The notes under the pieces were generated by a model, which searched no databases, was not told the origin of the DNA, and saw only the letters and a program-made list of their open reading frames with translations. Made by a program: the position numbers and the translations under genes. Source: Lytechinus variegatus (Eukaryota > Echinodermata > Echinoidea > Temnopleuroida > Toxopneustidae). From it: DNA of 64,000 bases. Positions 44,401 to 54,117 of the stretch are shown one piece after another. Position 1 is the first letter of the stretch. Each line of letters begins with the position of its first letter. The stretch is taken from contig NC_054754.1 of NCBI RefSeq assembly GCF_018143015.1, forward strand, positions 24,504,894 to 24,568,893, given 5' to 3'.

Positions 44401-47400
44401 ACCCCCCCCCCCTTCACTGACGTGTAACCTACATTACTTTTCAAATACTCTGATTGGGAAAAAAATCTTCCGGTAACCTTATGTAGAAATCTGACTAATA
44501 AAACTTTATAATTCCAACATAATAGTCTCATAATAGACTAACATGGTTGACACATGCCAACTCATCCCTCACATATTTTCATCATTAGGAAGGTAATGGA
44601 GCCATCTCATCTCCAGTCGTCGATGGACACTTCTTTCCCGAAGATCCCGTTGAAATGGTCAAACGACGACAATTCAAAGTTTTACCAAGCTTACTCGGAA
44701 GCAACGAGGACGAGGCGGCCATTAATTTCGCATTTCTTGATCTTCCTAGTTCCTTATTCGAACCTCCCATCGTCAATCTCTCTCTCTTCATGTCAACTCT
44801 TCCAAGACTCACTTATAATGCCAAAACAGACTTAGAAATATCTGCAGTTGAACAGCACTATGTCAATTGGAAAATTGCAGACGATGCCTCTGCGAGTCAG
44901 TTAGATGGGTTGATACGACTTTCTACAGATCAGACTTTCGCTTGCCCAACAGAATACTTCGCACGCGCACTAGAGGCTGCGGGGGCGGAAGTGTACCGGT
45001 ACGAGATGACACATGATCCTTCATGGTCGGTTTACGCGGGAGTTCCAAAGTGGACAGGAGCGTCCCACGCTGAGGATCTACAGTATGTTTTTGCATGGGG
45101 ATTAAATCCTCCGTTGAATGGAGTTGTTGGACAGACCGATGCGGAGAAGTTCATGTCGATTGAGTTCGTACGGTACTGGACCAACTTTGTGAAATCAGGG
45201 TAAGATATGAAACAAGTAAAAAAGCGAATCTGTTATGAGCCGTTTTACTTCGTCGGAAGAAACCCAAGTAATATAGCTTTCCGGCTTAAAATGATAACCC
45301 GCAATATCCGCACATCTGTCACTTTTTTATATTGCGAAATAAAGTTTCTTCCAGTGTAAATAACGAAACTTTCAACACAGCAAAAACTGTGGTGTTAACC
45401 GGTGTGCATAGAGAATCACACCAGTTGTTTTACACCGGTGTTAAATTGGTGGTGTTAGTTTTACACCTATAGGTGTTACAACACCTTTTGTTGTTACATT
45501 TACACTCTTTGCTGTTATGTTTAATCTCTAGGGTGTAATTTTAACACCTCAGGGTGTGGTCCTCAATTAACACCAATTGGTGTCGGTTTTAACACCACAG
45601 TTTTTACAGTGAAGAAGGAGTAACTTGGTTTCAGGGGGATATAATGTGCATGTGTGTGTATCACCATGGTCACTGCGAATCACTGATTCTCATTATTCTT
45701 TTCAGTAACCTCACAAATCACCAATGTACTTCCATTGAATATAATATTCCCATTAAATAAATCGTTGCAATTGCTTTTCACATTTTTATTCGTCATCAGT
45801 TTTCAACATGATATGAGTAGGGTAAGTACTTCTTATATAATTTGGAAGATTGAAGATGTATAAATAATGGATGTCTCTTTAGAGTATCTGTGTAATGTAA
45901 CCAATTGTTTATTAATTCTTAAATACATCCGATCGTAGAAATCCAAACGAACCTATCTCGAGTAGCAAGTACCCAGAGTGGCCTAGGTATACCATGCCCG
46001 AGCAAGAATATAAAAAGCTCTCTCTAAACATGACCAATGGTAGGGCGATGAGGGCATCATCTTGTTCTTTCTGGCTGAACTACATGCCGGGTTTGCATCT
46101 TCAAACAGGTACTGGTAACTGGCAGTCGAATAGGACATGCTATACAATCACACCCAAACCCAACTCCTCATCGTCCGATATGTCAGTCAAAACCAAGTAC
46201 ACTGCAAAACTCCGGTGTTGATTTAACACCAGCCCGCAATCTAGCCACACCAGAGAAGTGTTAAACACAAGTTTGGTTTTGGTCTAACACCAGATATGTG
46301 TTTATACAACACCAATTAGTATCAAAACAACATCGGTTTGATTCCAAACTGGTTTTGTTCAAATATTTTTCTGGTATGAACAGATATAGATTCCGGGCTG
46401 GTGTTAAATCAACACCGGAGTTTTTGTAGTGTAGCATTAATCGGTCTGGAGTTTGGTTTCGTTCAAGTGACTGTATCATTAAACAATCTTTACCACAATA
46501 TTCCGAACTAATTTGGTTCGAATTATATTTTCAATTAGTAGAATTTCTAACAAGAGCTTCAAATAAGACTTTATAAAAGTTGGCCTATGTATGCCTGACA
46601 TTATAAAACAATCCATTGAATGTGTCTTTGATCTCCTTTGGAAGTCCCACCTCCTCTCCTTTATGGCCGACATAAAAAAGTCGAATTCAGTTTGCCTTTA
46701 CAGTTTTCTGTTTATTAGAACGCTGACTGTAGCTCGTTGGAATGGCATCGGCCTCATGAACGGAAGGCCTGGGATTGATCCCCGGCTACTACTCACAAAA
46801 TATGGGGCCAATGGTCTTCTTGCGACTTGTGAGATGCTATTGCATTGAGAAAGAAGGGTGCGATAATAATATGCAGGGGCCAGTTAGTGGCCATTCTCGA
46901 TAAATTAAACATTTATCATCAGCACCTTACATTCGATGCTTTGAAGTCCTTTTTTAAAAAAAATAAGTGATTGTGTATGAAGAGAAAACAGAGGGCTCCC
47001 GGAGAACATTCATCTCGCAGCAGGCCTATTTTATTGATAAAAGTAGCATCCATTTCGCAGACGCTATTTACAACGCAGCAGTTCCTTTGAAAATGCAATT
47101 CGAATCACAATGAACAGGTTAGAGGTCATTCTCGAAAGTTGGTGGACCAGGACAGCATATCGTCTTAAGATTCGGACCGGACGAAAATTGCAAATTTATG
47201 TCGTTGGTCCAGGTCCAGATCCCTGGATGACACTGTTGTTTTGACTCACCTATTTTCGTCAAAGACTGCTTTGTTAAAGACGAGCTTTTGGTTTTGACAA
47301 ACGAAACCGTAGAAAACGTATGAGAATTAAGTGATTAGTGCCCTATGCACTGTCTGTATATCATCCGCTGACGTCTTTACTGTTCAAATCTTGTTATTGC

Positions 47401-47609
47401 ATGGTTTCCTTCTTTCAATATTAAGTCATTCTTTATATTTATGGAAATTCATTTTTTTTTTACTTTTTGCAGCTCCAATCGAAGACATATACGAAGATTG
47501 GATGAAGCACTACGAGCTGTGGAAAAATACTGACATGCCAAGTTGGACAGAGGAATTCGACAAATATAAAGAAGAAAACACATGTCCTACGGCTTCTCCA
47601 TCTCCTTAA
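34975..47609 (+). CDS. Secreted carboxylesterase/cholinesterase-family protein, 8 exons
   Basis: Spliced gene; exons 34975-35406, 36396-36558, 39815-39892, 40940-41058, 44070-44234, 44589-45199, 45939-46108 and 47473-47609. They total 1875 nt, 624 aa plus stop; every junction is AG/GT and phase-consistent. The protein would hydrolyse ester substrates outside the cell or in the secretory path. A signal peptide is seen at about 1-22 (ends SCALA), [16 protein letters not shown] at 60-75, a Cys pair C96/C133 flanking a Pro-rich insert, the oxyanion-hole HGGG at 156-159, nucleophile S239 in GESAGG, E361 in GSNEDEA and H479 in GASHAEDL. The triad is complete, so this is an active-type enzyme and not a neuroligin-like pseudoenzyme. 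No HDEL-type retention signal, GPI signal or C-terminal membrane segment is seen. Substrate cannot be told. Start: first ATG with a signal peptide; an in-frame TTG lies upstream at 34954. Confidence 0.88.
35640..35685 (-). ncRNA. Degenerate hammerhead-ribozyme-like motif
   Basis: On the minus strand CTGATGA is followed by AGGCC, a loop CGATGAAC, GGCC and then AAAAGC. This is the hammerhead CUGAUGA core with stem II, but the conserved GAAA is AAAA. Hammerheads of this look occur in Penelope-like elements. Stems I and III are not evident to me, and the changed G would be expected to abolish cleavage. Probably a transposon relic. Confidence 0.35.
35994..36247 (-). repeat. tRNA-derived SINE, copy 1
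   Basis: The head at 36247-36173 on the minus strand is strongly tRNA-like: box A GTGGTTCAGTGG, a CAT anticodon-like triplet and box B GAGTTCGAATCC. The body (CCACTTTGACAAAAAGGCC.. to GGAGTTACCATG) matches a second copy at 54975-55205. Confidence 0.7.
36396..36558 (+). CDS. Esterase exon 2 (oxyanion hole)
   Basis: Encodes [11 protein letters not shown] and [13 protein letters not shown], both esterase-family signatures. Phase 0 in, phase 1 out; donor ACTG/gtaagg. Confidence 0.9.
36780..37077 (-). repeat. tRNA-derived SINE, another family
   Basis: The minus-strand head has box A TGGCCCAGTGG and box B GGGTTTGAATCC, followed by GGCAAGAAATTTATCCACA, ACCCAGGTGAGGTGAATAGG and a tail with AGCGCCTTGAGCAC and TATTATTATCA-type repeats. 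Confidence 0.7.
37165..37290 (+). pseudogene. Partial duplicate of esterase exon 1 start in intron 2
   Basis: About 125 bp resembling 34893-35010: the 5' UTR (ATATCAGCAATA.CT..TCTGTGGACG), the ATGAATTCGTTTCA start and the codons for VDLCIAA. It then diverges into a TG-rich repeat. It lacks the rest of the signal peptide and any donor site, so it is not a usable exon. Confidence 0.8.
38400..38592. repeat. Fragment of a TACGCCACTG-ended repeat
   Basis: Contains T-runs with GCTTGTCAAGTTTTTTGGGCGG and ends CCTAGGTACGCCACTG, like the termini at 34157 and 39433. The left end is not clear. Confidence 0.45.
39188..39433. mobile_element. Short TIR element, CACTGGCGTA ends
   Basis: The left CACTGGCGTACAGGGGG and right TACGCCACTG are inverted copies. 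There are C/G-runs just inside and a GCTCGCTCGCTGAAGGC core in the body, so it is a small relative of the satellite-bearing elements. Confidence 0.6.
39502..39711 (-). repeat. tRNA-derived SINE, third family
   Basis: The head at 39711-39640 (minus) has box A TGGCTCAGTCGG and box B GGGTTCGAGTCCACC. The body ends TAAATGGAGGCCCCGTGTAGAGG then AGAGTCACCA. About 210 bp. Confidence 0.7.
39815..39892 (+). CDS. Esterase exon 3
   Basis: 78 nt encoding [20 protein letters not shown].., the family's GN.G..DQ..AL.WV..NI motif. Phase 1 in and out. Confidence 0.9.
40255..40850. repeat. Degenerate GC-ended repeat with satellite core in intron 3
   Basis: Begins CAGGGGCGGCGGAACG, has a G-run, and contains AGCGCGAAGCGCGAGC at about 40670. 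A remnant of the satellite-bearing repeats. Confidence 0.5.
40940..41058 (+). CDS. Esterase exon 4 (catalytic serine)
   Basis: Encodes [19 protein letters not shown] through HQTIMQ, with the nucleophile S239. Donor CAG/gtaatg, phase 0 out. Confidence 0.92.
41258..41479. mobile_element. MITE-like palindromic element in intron 4
   Basis: ACACTTAAAATGTTGGGC at the left and GCCCAACTTTAAGAGT at the right; GACATACTGTCCAC and GTGGACAGTATGT pair further in. The arms contain repeated TTACCCA motifs. No ORF. Confidence 0.6.
41480..42160. other. Intron 4, AT-rich unassigned
   Basis: No recognisable structure apart from two loosely similar TTTATGATTGTAATC-type stretches. Confidence 0.4.
42266..43733 (+). 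repeat. GGTCACATGACCAAGGTCA repeat element, interrupted
   Basis: Opens with CTCCTGCATAGCAGAGCGAGAGG and GACGGCGGCGTCAACATCAAG, then tandem units with CAGGTCACATGACCAAGGTCA (42410-42740). It resumes after an insertion at about 43613 and ends near CAGCACTGCTGG..ATGCAGG. The same family is seen inverted at 52889-53800. Confidence 0.65.
42784..43612. mobile_element. Tandem pair of inverted-repeat elements (TTGCAAAAGGGGTTAGG)
   Basis: Two ~410-bp units (about 42784-43203 and 43202-43612). Each begins GAAGAGTTT..TTGCAAAAGGGGTTAG and ends CCTAACC.CTTTTG(C)A..CTCTTC, with a further inverted copy in the middle (42990, 43398). They meet at the palindrome CTCTTCAGAAGAG. Confidence 0.65.
43734..43880. 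mobile_element. 147-bp MITE, GGGGCCCGTTGC family, copy A
   Basis: Ends GGGGCCCGTTGCAGAAAGAG and CTCTTTCCGCAACGGGCCCC, inverted copies of each other. The interior contains CCAATCAACAGAGC. Matches 50120-50266. Confidence 0.8.
44070..44234 (+). CDS. Esterase exon 5
   Basis: 165 nt, 55 codons, [11 protein letters not shown]..., phase 0 on both sides. Includes [17 protein letters not shown], the family's second Cys-loop region. Confidence 0.88.
44589..45199 (+). CDS. Esterase exon 6 (catalytic Glu and His)
   Basis: 611 nt. FFPEDPVEM, then [17 protein letters not shown] (E361) and [15 protein letters not shown] (H479), then [12 protein letters not shown]. Phase 0 in, phase 2 out; donor CAGG/gtaaga. 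Confidence 0.92.
45375..45611. mobile_element. MITE with GGTGTTAA repeats, intron 6
   Basis: Ends CACAGCAAAAACTGTGGTG and CACCACAGTTTTTACAGTG. The interior holds many GGTGTTAA/TTAACACC motifs, so the whole element is internally palindromic. Confidence 0.75.
45939..46108 (+). CDS. Esterase exon 7
   Basis: Reads [18 protein letters not shown] through [10 protein letters not shown]; SxxPxWPxYT is the usual C-terminal esterase motif. Phase 2 in, phase 1 out; donor ACAG/gtactg. Confidence 0.9.
46198..46433. mobile_element. MITE related to 45375, intron 7
   Basis: Ends TACACTGCAAAACTCCGGTG and CACCGGAGTTTTTGTAGTGTA, with TTGATTTAACACCAGCCCG inverted at the other side. The terminal logic is the same as in the intron-6 element, but the sequence is divergent. 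Confidence 0.75.
46727..46905 (+). repeat. tRNA-derived SINE-like sequence, intron 7
   Basis: Box A-like TGTAGCTCGTTGGAATGG and box B GGGATTGATCCCC, followed by a body with GCTATTGCATTGAGAAAGAAGGG. The 3' end is uncertain. Confidence 0.5.
47473..47609 (+). CDS. Esterase exon 8 (terminal)
   Basis: Acceptor TTTTTGCAG; reads [17 protein letters not shown].. to a TAA at 47607. The tail is hydrophilic and Pro/Ser-rich, ending CPTASPSP. No AATAAA is obvious close by; one lies at about 47955. Confidence 0.85.
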
Positions 47610-48054
47610 TTATATAGTATGATTGACCTTCAGCAAAATATTGCCCCAATTAAGTCGTAGACGTGGGTTATGGGTCAGCTTATCGCCGACATGACCGAGG
47701 TCGTCTTTGCGCGCGTCAATGATTACGCCCATAGTAGAGACCAAACCATAGAGTTATCAATCTCTTCCCGATATTCACGTAATCTAGGGCAATACAGTTT
47801 TTATAACCAGCTCAGACGTCTGAAACGCGTAAAAATAATTCATTTTCAATTAAATAAGTAAATGAATAATGATTAAGTAAAACTTTAACCAGGGATGGTG
47901 CAAAGGGAGGGGGGGGCAGGGACGGCCTCTATATGATTAATTTTAAGTCGGGGAATAAAGAGGCAAAAGTAAGAGGGAGAATTTTTCATTCGAGTGGAAT
48001 ATGGTGTTACAATATTAGGTCGCCTCTCCCATCCCCTCCAAAGAATTTGCCTGC
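47610..48054. other. Esterase 3' flank
   Basis: Probably 3' UTR followed by intergenic DNA. A G-run occurs at 47908. No other feature seen. Confidence 0.4.
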
Positions 48055-48060
48055 CCACCA

Positions 48061-48352
48061 TAGGCGGCGGAAGCGGGGGGGGGGACGTGTCCCCCCCCTA
48101 AATTTTAGGTGGGGGGGACGGTCCCCCCCCCTAAATTTTTGTTTGATAACCTTTTTTTTTTTTGCTTGTCAATTTTGTTGTCCTGCGTCCCCCCTAAATT
48201 CACGTGGCCCCCTCCCCCTGAAACGTGTTGTCCCCCCCTAAAATTAAGGTTGATGACCTTTTTTTTCCTTTTTTTTGCTTGTCAAAATTTTTTACATGTG
48301 CCCATCCCAAAATTTCAGGTGGACATCCCCTAATTTTTGGGGCTTCCGCTTC
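48061..48352. mobile_element. C/G-run-rich TIR element, GGCGGCGGAAGCGG end
   Basis: The left AGGCGGCGGAAGCGGGG is mirrored weakly at the right (GGGGCTTCCGCTTCC). The interior repeats a CCCCCCCTAAATTTT..TTTTTTGCTTGTCAA unit about four times. A related fragment lies at 42165-42260 (..GCTTCCGCCGCC). Confidence 0.55.
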
Positions 48353-48379
48353 CAATGCTGCCCACCCCCCCCCCCCCCC

Positions 48380-50119
48380 GATGATAACTATCAAAATTCA
48401 ATATGTATCAGGTTCATTCTTTGAATCAGCCAAGAGTTCGTATTTTGTAATGCTGTATTGCTATGCATATAAGTTGGGCACTGAACAGTCCATTGTTTGT
48501 TACAAATGCAAAAGAGATTTCAAAATGAAAACTCAGTTTCAGACGCCAAAATTGTTCAATAAACTGAGATTTTAAAAGTTTAGATCTTTCGATAGTTTTA
48601 AAAGGCATATCTTTGTTTTCTTTTATATTTTTTAGCAAATGCACCCACACTTCACCCCTCTCGTGTAATATGCTTAATATGTATTTCTTTTATTATTGGT
48701 GTTTAAAGTTAAACTATTGGATTGGAATATTGGAATGCCATTTTTTTTATACTTGTTTTCCGAATTAATTCATTATACATTTTTATGTGAATGCAGGGCT
48801 CTCAAGGAGAGCAGGTTCACTGGATTTAAATGGAGAATGACTACATTGTTTCATTAAACTGAAATAAATTGATAAATTGGATCTGTACAATATGTGTAAC
48901 GTGGACATGGTGAATAGAAGTACTTGTGGTAAAGTGTCTGGTAAGAAACTATTGTCATTGTGCACATAAACCTATACAGTCTGGCGCGCCATGCGACGTA
49001 TATCACATCGTCAATCGCTCCATTCCAAATTACAAACACCTTCATGACTAATTGGCTTTGTCCGCGGACTAAAAAATCATTTTAAATCGCCGAGTCGTCT
49101 TTAAAATACATTATTCTCGGTGAAAAAAATGACAAAACAAAATGATATGCGATTATGTCGTGGGTTTATGAAATAGAGATGAACGCTTTTCCGAATCTGG
49201 TGTCACAATCACATACATTATGAAAAATACGAGACATTTGGCTTCCTCCTGCTCGTACGCACGGGCGTCCGTCGATATAACACATGATATTTTTATGAAA
49301 ATATGCACCCTTTTTCTTAAAAGTTGATGGAGAGGGGAAAAATTAATCGTATCAAGTCGGGGTATTCAGTAATGAGTACAGGAGAAACTATATTTCACTG
49401 ATTTTCATGATTCATTCCATTTGATTAACTCATCTATTCGTGTTTTGGGGCTAATCTTTCCCTTACGCATTGCTTTTTGGCAGAAGTTCTATGGAAAATG
49501 CACCTTTTTTCACACAAACTTTGAGACACTCTGTATTCATTCCCCCATTGCTCGAGAATGAATGGGCAGTTAACGACGGGGTTAAAGATTTATTGAGGAA
49601 CGGAATGTATATTTCATGAAAATGAAAGCCATTTTCCCATTGGATATCTTCAATACGTGTTTTTTACTAGATGAAGTTAGTTGTCGAATAGGCTGTCCTG
49701 GCATTTGAGGTCTCTATCGGTGACGTCACTCAGGATCGTCATGCCTGAACCATCGGCCGGGCAGGGGTCGCAATGGTAGTATGATTTATGGATAATGCAC
49801 TCGATATATACAATAATCTTGTCCTCCCGTTCAAATGAATGTGAAACTCATATAATTTTCATCAGAGCATTCAACAGGAGTACTGTAGTACACATTTCTT
49901 TGTTATAAGTGAATTAAAGTCCCTCCAGTGAGTTTGATCACACCTATTGCGAAAATGTATCACCCCTACGTTGTAACACAGTCAGCTGTTTGCACTCAGG
50001 GTCACTCCGTGACCTGTGTGTGCGTTCAAGAGTTGTACACGATTTTCTGTCTCATTTAGGCAGAAATCTTTCATAATGGTATGAAACATGGATATGAATA
50101 CTTCTGATTAGACACACCT
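48380..50119. other. Intergenic, nothing recognised
   Basis: AT-rich DNA without splice-supported coding blocks. Short ORFs present show no family features. Confidence 0.4.
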
Positions 50120-50266
50120 GGGGCCCGTTGCAGAAAGAGTTGCAATCGATTGCAACTGTAAAAATCATGTGCAACTTCATTTTCAACCAATCAACAGCGC
50201 GCATTTGGGACTTACGATTGATTTTTGGGCTTGCGTTTATACGCAACTCTTTCTGCATCGGGCCCC
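50120..50266. mobile_element. 147-bp MITE, GGGGCCCGTTGC family, copy B
   Basis: Same ends, length and interior as 43734-43880, with scattered substitutions. Confidence 0.8.
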
Positions 50267-50609
50267 TGGGCGTTGTGGCGTGCGCCTGTAATCATGGAAG
50301 TTCATGGTACCTCCATGATGAAATCAATACAATTATAAGATGATGTGAGTGATTCGTGTGGATTTCGTAAGAATTTGTGGGAGAGCAAAAAACACATAAC
50401 ATAATTATACTTGATTATCAACAATAAAATTGTGGAATGGGTATTCATAATTTCGTTCACCAAGAATAATAATTTTCTATCTTCTTCTTTCATTATAATC
50501 TAAGAGATTATACAATTCAGAATAAAACTGAATTGGGGCTTCAATAAAAACATTTGATGTGTGCGTGTAAAAAAGTTTTAAACATTAAAATCTCTTAATT
50601 TATATCTTC

Positions 50610-50761
50610 CAGGGGAGTGTTTTATTTCCATCTGACAAGTTGTCAGATCTGACATCTTTGATGTTGATTGGCTGAGAGGTACTGTTACTATGGTAACTGT
50701 CGGATAAAATGGGACTTGTCGGATAAAACGTCCGACAAGTCCTTTCATGAAACGCTCCCCA
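50610..50761. mobile_element. MITE, AGGGGAGTGTTT / GACAAGT palindromic type
   Basis: The left CAGGGGAGTGTTTTATTTCC is partly mirrored by the right CATGAAACGCTCCCC. CTGACAAGTTGTCAG near the left and CTTGTCGGATAAAACGTCCG near the right form inner inverted pairs. Confidence 0.6.
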
Positions 50762-50769
50762 GAAGTATA

Positions 50770-52880
50770 AATTTTAGAGATCAGCCAATCAACTAATTCA
50801 TATTTATGCTATAAATATTTTGTCAGTTTGTCTAATACTAGTTATTGATTGAGATTCACCTGTGATAATTTGTCAGGGTTTGGTTTCTGTCAGTCAAAGG
50901 CCCTCTGCTGGGTAGAATTGATATAACAGCATCGTGTCCAGGTTGTGTGTATTTTGTAATGTGCGTTTTAAAGCAGATACGAACCAATAGCGCCATCTCG
51001 AGTCCTCATCTACTCATACTTGGCCAGTTTCCTGATCCATAATTCTAGTGTAGTCTAGTAATATAGACCCACTTGAATGATAACATCTAATTAACTACTC
51101 AAGTCACTTATACCGCAATAATCATGCTACCAAGTAGCAAAACAGTACTTTTCCTCTCAAAACATTTTAGTTTCTCCATACAAATACAATTATAGGTAAA
51201 TTTATTCTCTGTAGTATTAGTATATATCTGAAAACGTACATTTTAAGACTATGTATTCATAACACACGGTCAATGAGAGACCAAACTGTTCACTCCCCCT
51301 TTAAAGCAATGGAAGATTTTGATCCAAAATTAATGTCCCGCGCATTTTGCTAGAATGACCAAACTTTGCAGTTGCCAAAATGCGCCGTGATTAGTGATGG
51401 CATATTCTAGTAACTGCAAAAATACCAAAGTGTGCCGTAACGGTGTGTTTTTAGCGCCGACACCAGTTTCGGGGTGCAGTGATAGAACTTTCCCTGGGTG
51501 ATGTTTTCCTAGATTTGCCATGCACACCTCGTTTTAAAGTCCATATACACCCAAGATATGTCTTCACGCTGCACTAATCTTTATAAAATGATAAAAAAGT
51601 CTATGCAAATTAATCCATAAACTTAATTAAATACATAAGTGATTTTTATTTCATATCAAAATACAGGAGATCAATTTACCATGATACATGGTAACAGCCA
51701 TGTCCATACAATGCAAATATTCCCGAAAACATTTACAGTTAGTGATTACAAACAATTCGACAAGCAACTAGACATTGATTTTTACACTTTGAGGAGTGCT
51801 TTAGCCCATTAATCTACAAGACATGAAGGATGTAACATTTGGAATTCACTACCTTTATGTATACAATTATGCAACAATATTTCATCATTCAAGAATAATA
51901 TGAAGGATTTATTTCTCTCAAATTACTGTAAGTGATATTTTTTCCAAGTACTTTTCACAATTGAGGTATATGAAGTTTTTTTTTCATTCAAATGATGTCT
52001 ATATCTTACCATGGTGTAATGATAATAAAAAATATGCATTTATATACTGCAAAAATATTTCTATACATTCTATCGCGCTGCAAGGGGAATTATATTTGTC
52101 TTTTGTTGTAATATATTTTGAGCTAATTTTAGTTAAAACAGATTACTTACCTATGTTATTTAAGTGACATTGCACTTCAAACCTATTTTGTTTATGCTTG
52201 GTTCCTATATTCTGTCAATTTGTTTTTCTTATACATGGTAAAAAATGAAACAAACAGACAAATGAATGATAAATTTTGGCACATAAGAAATCAATATATT
52301 CGGAGATGCATAGATGGAATTGCATATGAGGGTATATACAAGGGAAGGAAAATGAAAACATTAATGAAAGAGAGATGGAAAGAGAAATGGAAAGACATAA
52401 GGAGTCAGAAAGTGGGAAGATACGAAAGCGTAACTATCACTCTATGATAGAGAAACATTCAAAGAAAATAATCATTGACAGTTATAGGCACATTCGTACA
52501 AGTACAGAACAACTTTGTTATACATAAAACAATAAATTGGTCAGGATGTAAATATAAGCAAAATTCTAGTTGCATGAATGAAATTATATACTTCCAAAAC
52601 ATCATATTACAAGTGTTTGAAAATATAAAAAAAGCCCTAATTGAATAAAGATCTAAATAGCATCCATGCATGGGTAGGCTGATCAGTGTTTAAAACTTCA
52701 AAACAGAAATAGGCAATCATTAATCATATATCATGTTATAACTTCCATGATATTTACTAGTACATTTGGTCAATGAAGTACGCCTGTAGTCTCTATAATT
52801 TCTCTGTAATTTCTATGACAAGTAAGTATAAGAAAACAATATTCAATCATACAAATATTCTGATTAAACAAGTGGAATGC
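50770..52880. other. Intergenic, nothing recognised
   Basis: No coding block with family motifs or plausible splice sites, and no structured repeat. Confidence 0.4.
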
Positions 52881-52888
52881 CTCTGGCC

Positions 52889-53800
52889 GTCTCACCTGCA
52901 TCACGCAGTTCAATATAGCAGCAGTGCTGACTTTGAATACTACTCTAACTTGCACAAGATGTTCAGTGATACATGGTTACTCTTATGTCCACTTTTTATG
53001 AACTAGACCAATAAACTTACAGAGATATATGATGGTTATTCAACAGATACACCCAATTCGGCCAAAGTTCATTGACCTTTGACCTTGGTCATGTGACCTG
53101 AAACGCGCACAGGATGTTCAGTGATACTTGATTACTCTAATGTCCAAGTTTAACGAACTAGACCAATAAACTTTCAAAGTTATGATGGTAATTCAACAGA
53201 TACCCCCCGATTCGGCCAAAGTTCATTGACCCTAAATGACCTTTGACCTTAATCATGAGACCTGAAACTTGCCAAAATTTTCAGTGATGCTTGATTACTA
53301 TTATGTCTAAGTTTCATGAATCAGATCCATAAACTTTCAAAGTTATGATGGGAATTCAACAGATATCCCCAATTCGGCCAAAGTTCATTGACCCTAAATG
53401 ACCTTTGACCTTGGTCATGTGACGTGAAACTCATGCAGGATGTTCAGTGATACTTGATTAACCTTATGTCCAAGTTTCATGAACTAGGTCCATATATTTT
53501 CTAAGTTATGATAACATTTCAAAAACTTAACCTCAGGTTAAGATTTCGATGTTGAATCCTCCAACATGGTCTAAGTTCATTGACCCTAAATGACCTTTGA
53601 CCTTGGTCATGTGACATGAAACTCTAATAGGATGTTCAGTAATACTTGATTAACCTTATGGCCAAGTTTTATTAACTAGGTCCATATACTTTCTAAGTTA
53701 TGACGTCATTTCAAAAACTTAACCTCAGGTTAAGATTTGATGTTGACGCCGCCGTCGGAAAAGCGGCGCCTATAGTCTCACTTTGCTTCGCAGGTGAGAC
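52889..53800 (-). mobile_element. 912-bp TIR element with ~160-bp internal tandem repeats
   Basis: Begins GTCTCACCTGC and ends GCAGGTGAGAC (11-bp perfect inverted ends). Internal units anchored by TTCAGTGATAC recur at 52962, 53117, 53280, 53443 and 53635. Each holds TTCATTGACC..TGACCTTTGACCTTGGTCATGTGAC-type sequence. The end near GACGCCGCCGTCGG matches the start of the copy at 42266. Confidence 0.75.
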
Positions 53801-53949
53801 AAAAATTTAGGAAGAATAATTTTGTAAAAATTCATATTTGAATGTCTGAAATAACAATTATCTCAACAGGATCAATTGCAGTTTTATTTTCAATTAAATG
53901 TTTATATCAGTTTATTTTTTTCTAATGTATACATGTATTTTTTTATTAC

Positions 53950-54115
53950 CTGGGGCCTGTTGCATAAAACTTTTTACCTGAGAAATCTCTGGTAAAAACT
54001 GAAAACTAAGGTTAGTCTGATGTCTGCCATTGACTTTAACACAGGGTAAACCTGGTAAAAACAACCTTTTTACCTGAGTTTTCTCAGGTAAAAAATTTTA
54101 TGCAACGGGCCCCTG
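53950..54115. mobile_element. MITE, GGGGCCTGTTGCATAAAA ends
   Basis: The left GGGGCCTGTTGCATAAAACTTTT is mirrored at the right (AAAATTTTATGCAACGGGCCCC). Inner inverted copies of TTTTTACCTGAGAAA..CTC occur. The outermost GGGGCCNGTTGCA matches the 43734/50120 family, the rest does not. Confidence 0.65.
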
Positions 54116-54117
54116 GT

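Noticed and set aside
52220..52447. 75-codon Lys/Arg-rich ORF
   Set aside because: Low-complexity AG-rich stretch with no family signature or splice context.
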